Of a stretch of DNA of 6,484 bases, positions 6,379-6,484 are shown piece by piece. The translations under genes were made by a program, and so were the position numbers. The stretch comes from Dehalococcoidia bacterium (GTDB lineage Bacteria; Chloroflexota; Dehalococcoidia; GIF9; UBA5629), in assembly GCA_012961565.1 (NCBI GenBank), contig DTZC01000062.1:1-6484 (forward strand), given 5' to 3'. The number at the start of each line of letters is the position of its first letter. Position 1 is the first letter of the stretch. The notes below the pieces were generated by a model. It saw nothing but the letters and a program-made list of their open reading frames with translations. It did no database searches and had not been told where the DNA came from.

Positions 6379-6413
6379 ATTGTATGATACTATTGGCATT
6401 GATACAATTGCAA
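6379..6413 (-). promoter_or_regulatory. candidate promoter of the LmbE gene with overlapping inverted repeat
   Basis: On the - strand, TTGCAA (6408-6413) and TATCAT (6384-6389) are 18 bp apart and lie 41 bp upstream of the start codon. An alternative -10 is TACAAT (6379-6384), with a weaker -35 TTGTAT at 6402-6407. The inverted repeat AATTGTAT (6378-6385) / ATACAATT (6402-6409) spans these elements with a 16-bp spacer, as a repressor operator might. The hexamers are only moderate matches. Confidence 0.45.
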
Positions 6414-6448
6414 TAGCAGTGGCACGAGGATGTTTACTAATGTAGCTG

Positions 6449-6474
6449 TAAGGCTTTAGCCAGCCCTTATTTTT
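6449..6474 (+). terminator. candidate rho-independent terminator, + direction
   Basis: TAAGGCT (6449-6455), a 6-nt loop and AGCCCTTA (6462-6469) form a 7-bp stem with one bulged C. TTTTT (6470-6474) follows immediately. No + strand gene ends before it in this window, so what it would terminate is unclear. It may be fortuitous or act on an unannotated short transcript. Confidence 0.3.
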
Positions 6475-6484
6475 GCCTGTAGCC

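Overview
The window is about 6.5 kb of bacterial chromosome-like sequence. It holds six protein-coding genes, one probable transposase remnant and no RNA genes that I can see. Promoters have the sigma70-type -35/-10 layout and ribosome binding sites are GGAG-type, so the host is a bacterium. The protein mix (secernin-type C69 peptidase, MOFRL glycerate kinase, small CaCA antiporter, LmbE deacetylase, stand-alone MBL hydrolase) would fit an environmental lineage such as Chloroflexota/Dehalococcoidia. That placement is a low-confidence inference and is not proven by the sequence.

Layout. (1) 1-1453, + strand: a near-consensus promoter (TTGACA, 17 bp, TATAAA) and a secernin/C69 peptidase gene whose last ~30 codons look frameshifted. 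(2) 1459-3864, - strand: a two-gene unit reading exchanger then glycerate 2-kinase. It converges on the peptidase gene with only 5 bp between stop codons. (3) 3865-4498: a ~630 bp gap with a decayed IS630-type transposase fragment on the - strand and a good + strand promoter at its right end. (4) 4499-5497, + strand: a 103-residue three-helix membrane protein of unknown function followed by an MBL-fold hydrolase, probably one operon. (5) 5651-6343, - strand: an LmbE/PIG-L deacetylase. Upstream of it is a promoter overlapped by an inverted repeat that could be an operator.

How the genes relate. Most are small-molecule or housekeeping-type hydrolases, kinases and transporters in short separate units, and no single pathway explains them all. 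I did not find a defence system, CRISPR array, phage or toxin-antitoxin module. The points most worth a second look are the likely frameshift at the peptidase C-terminus, a perfect 26-bp palindrome inside the glycerate kinase gene, the uncharacterised membrane protein paired with the MBL hydrolase, and the transposase relic between divergent units.
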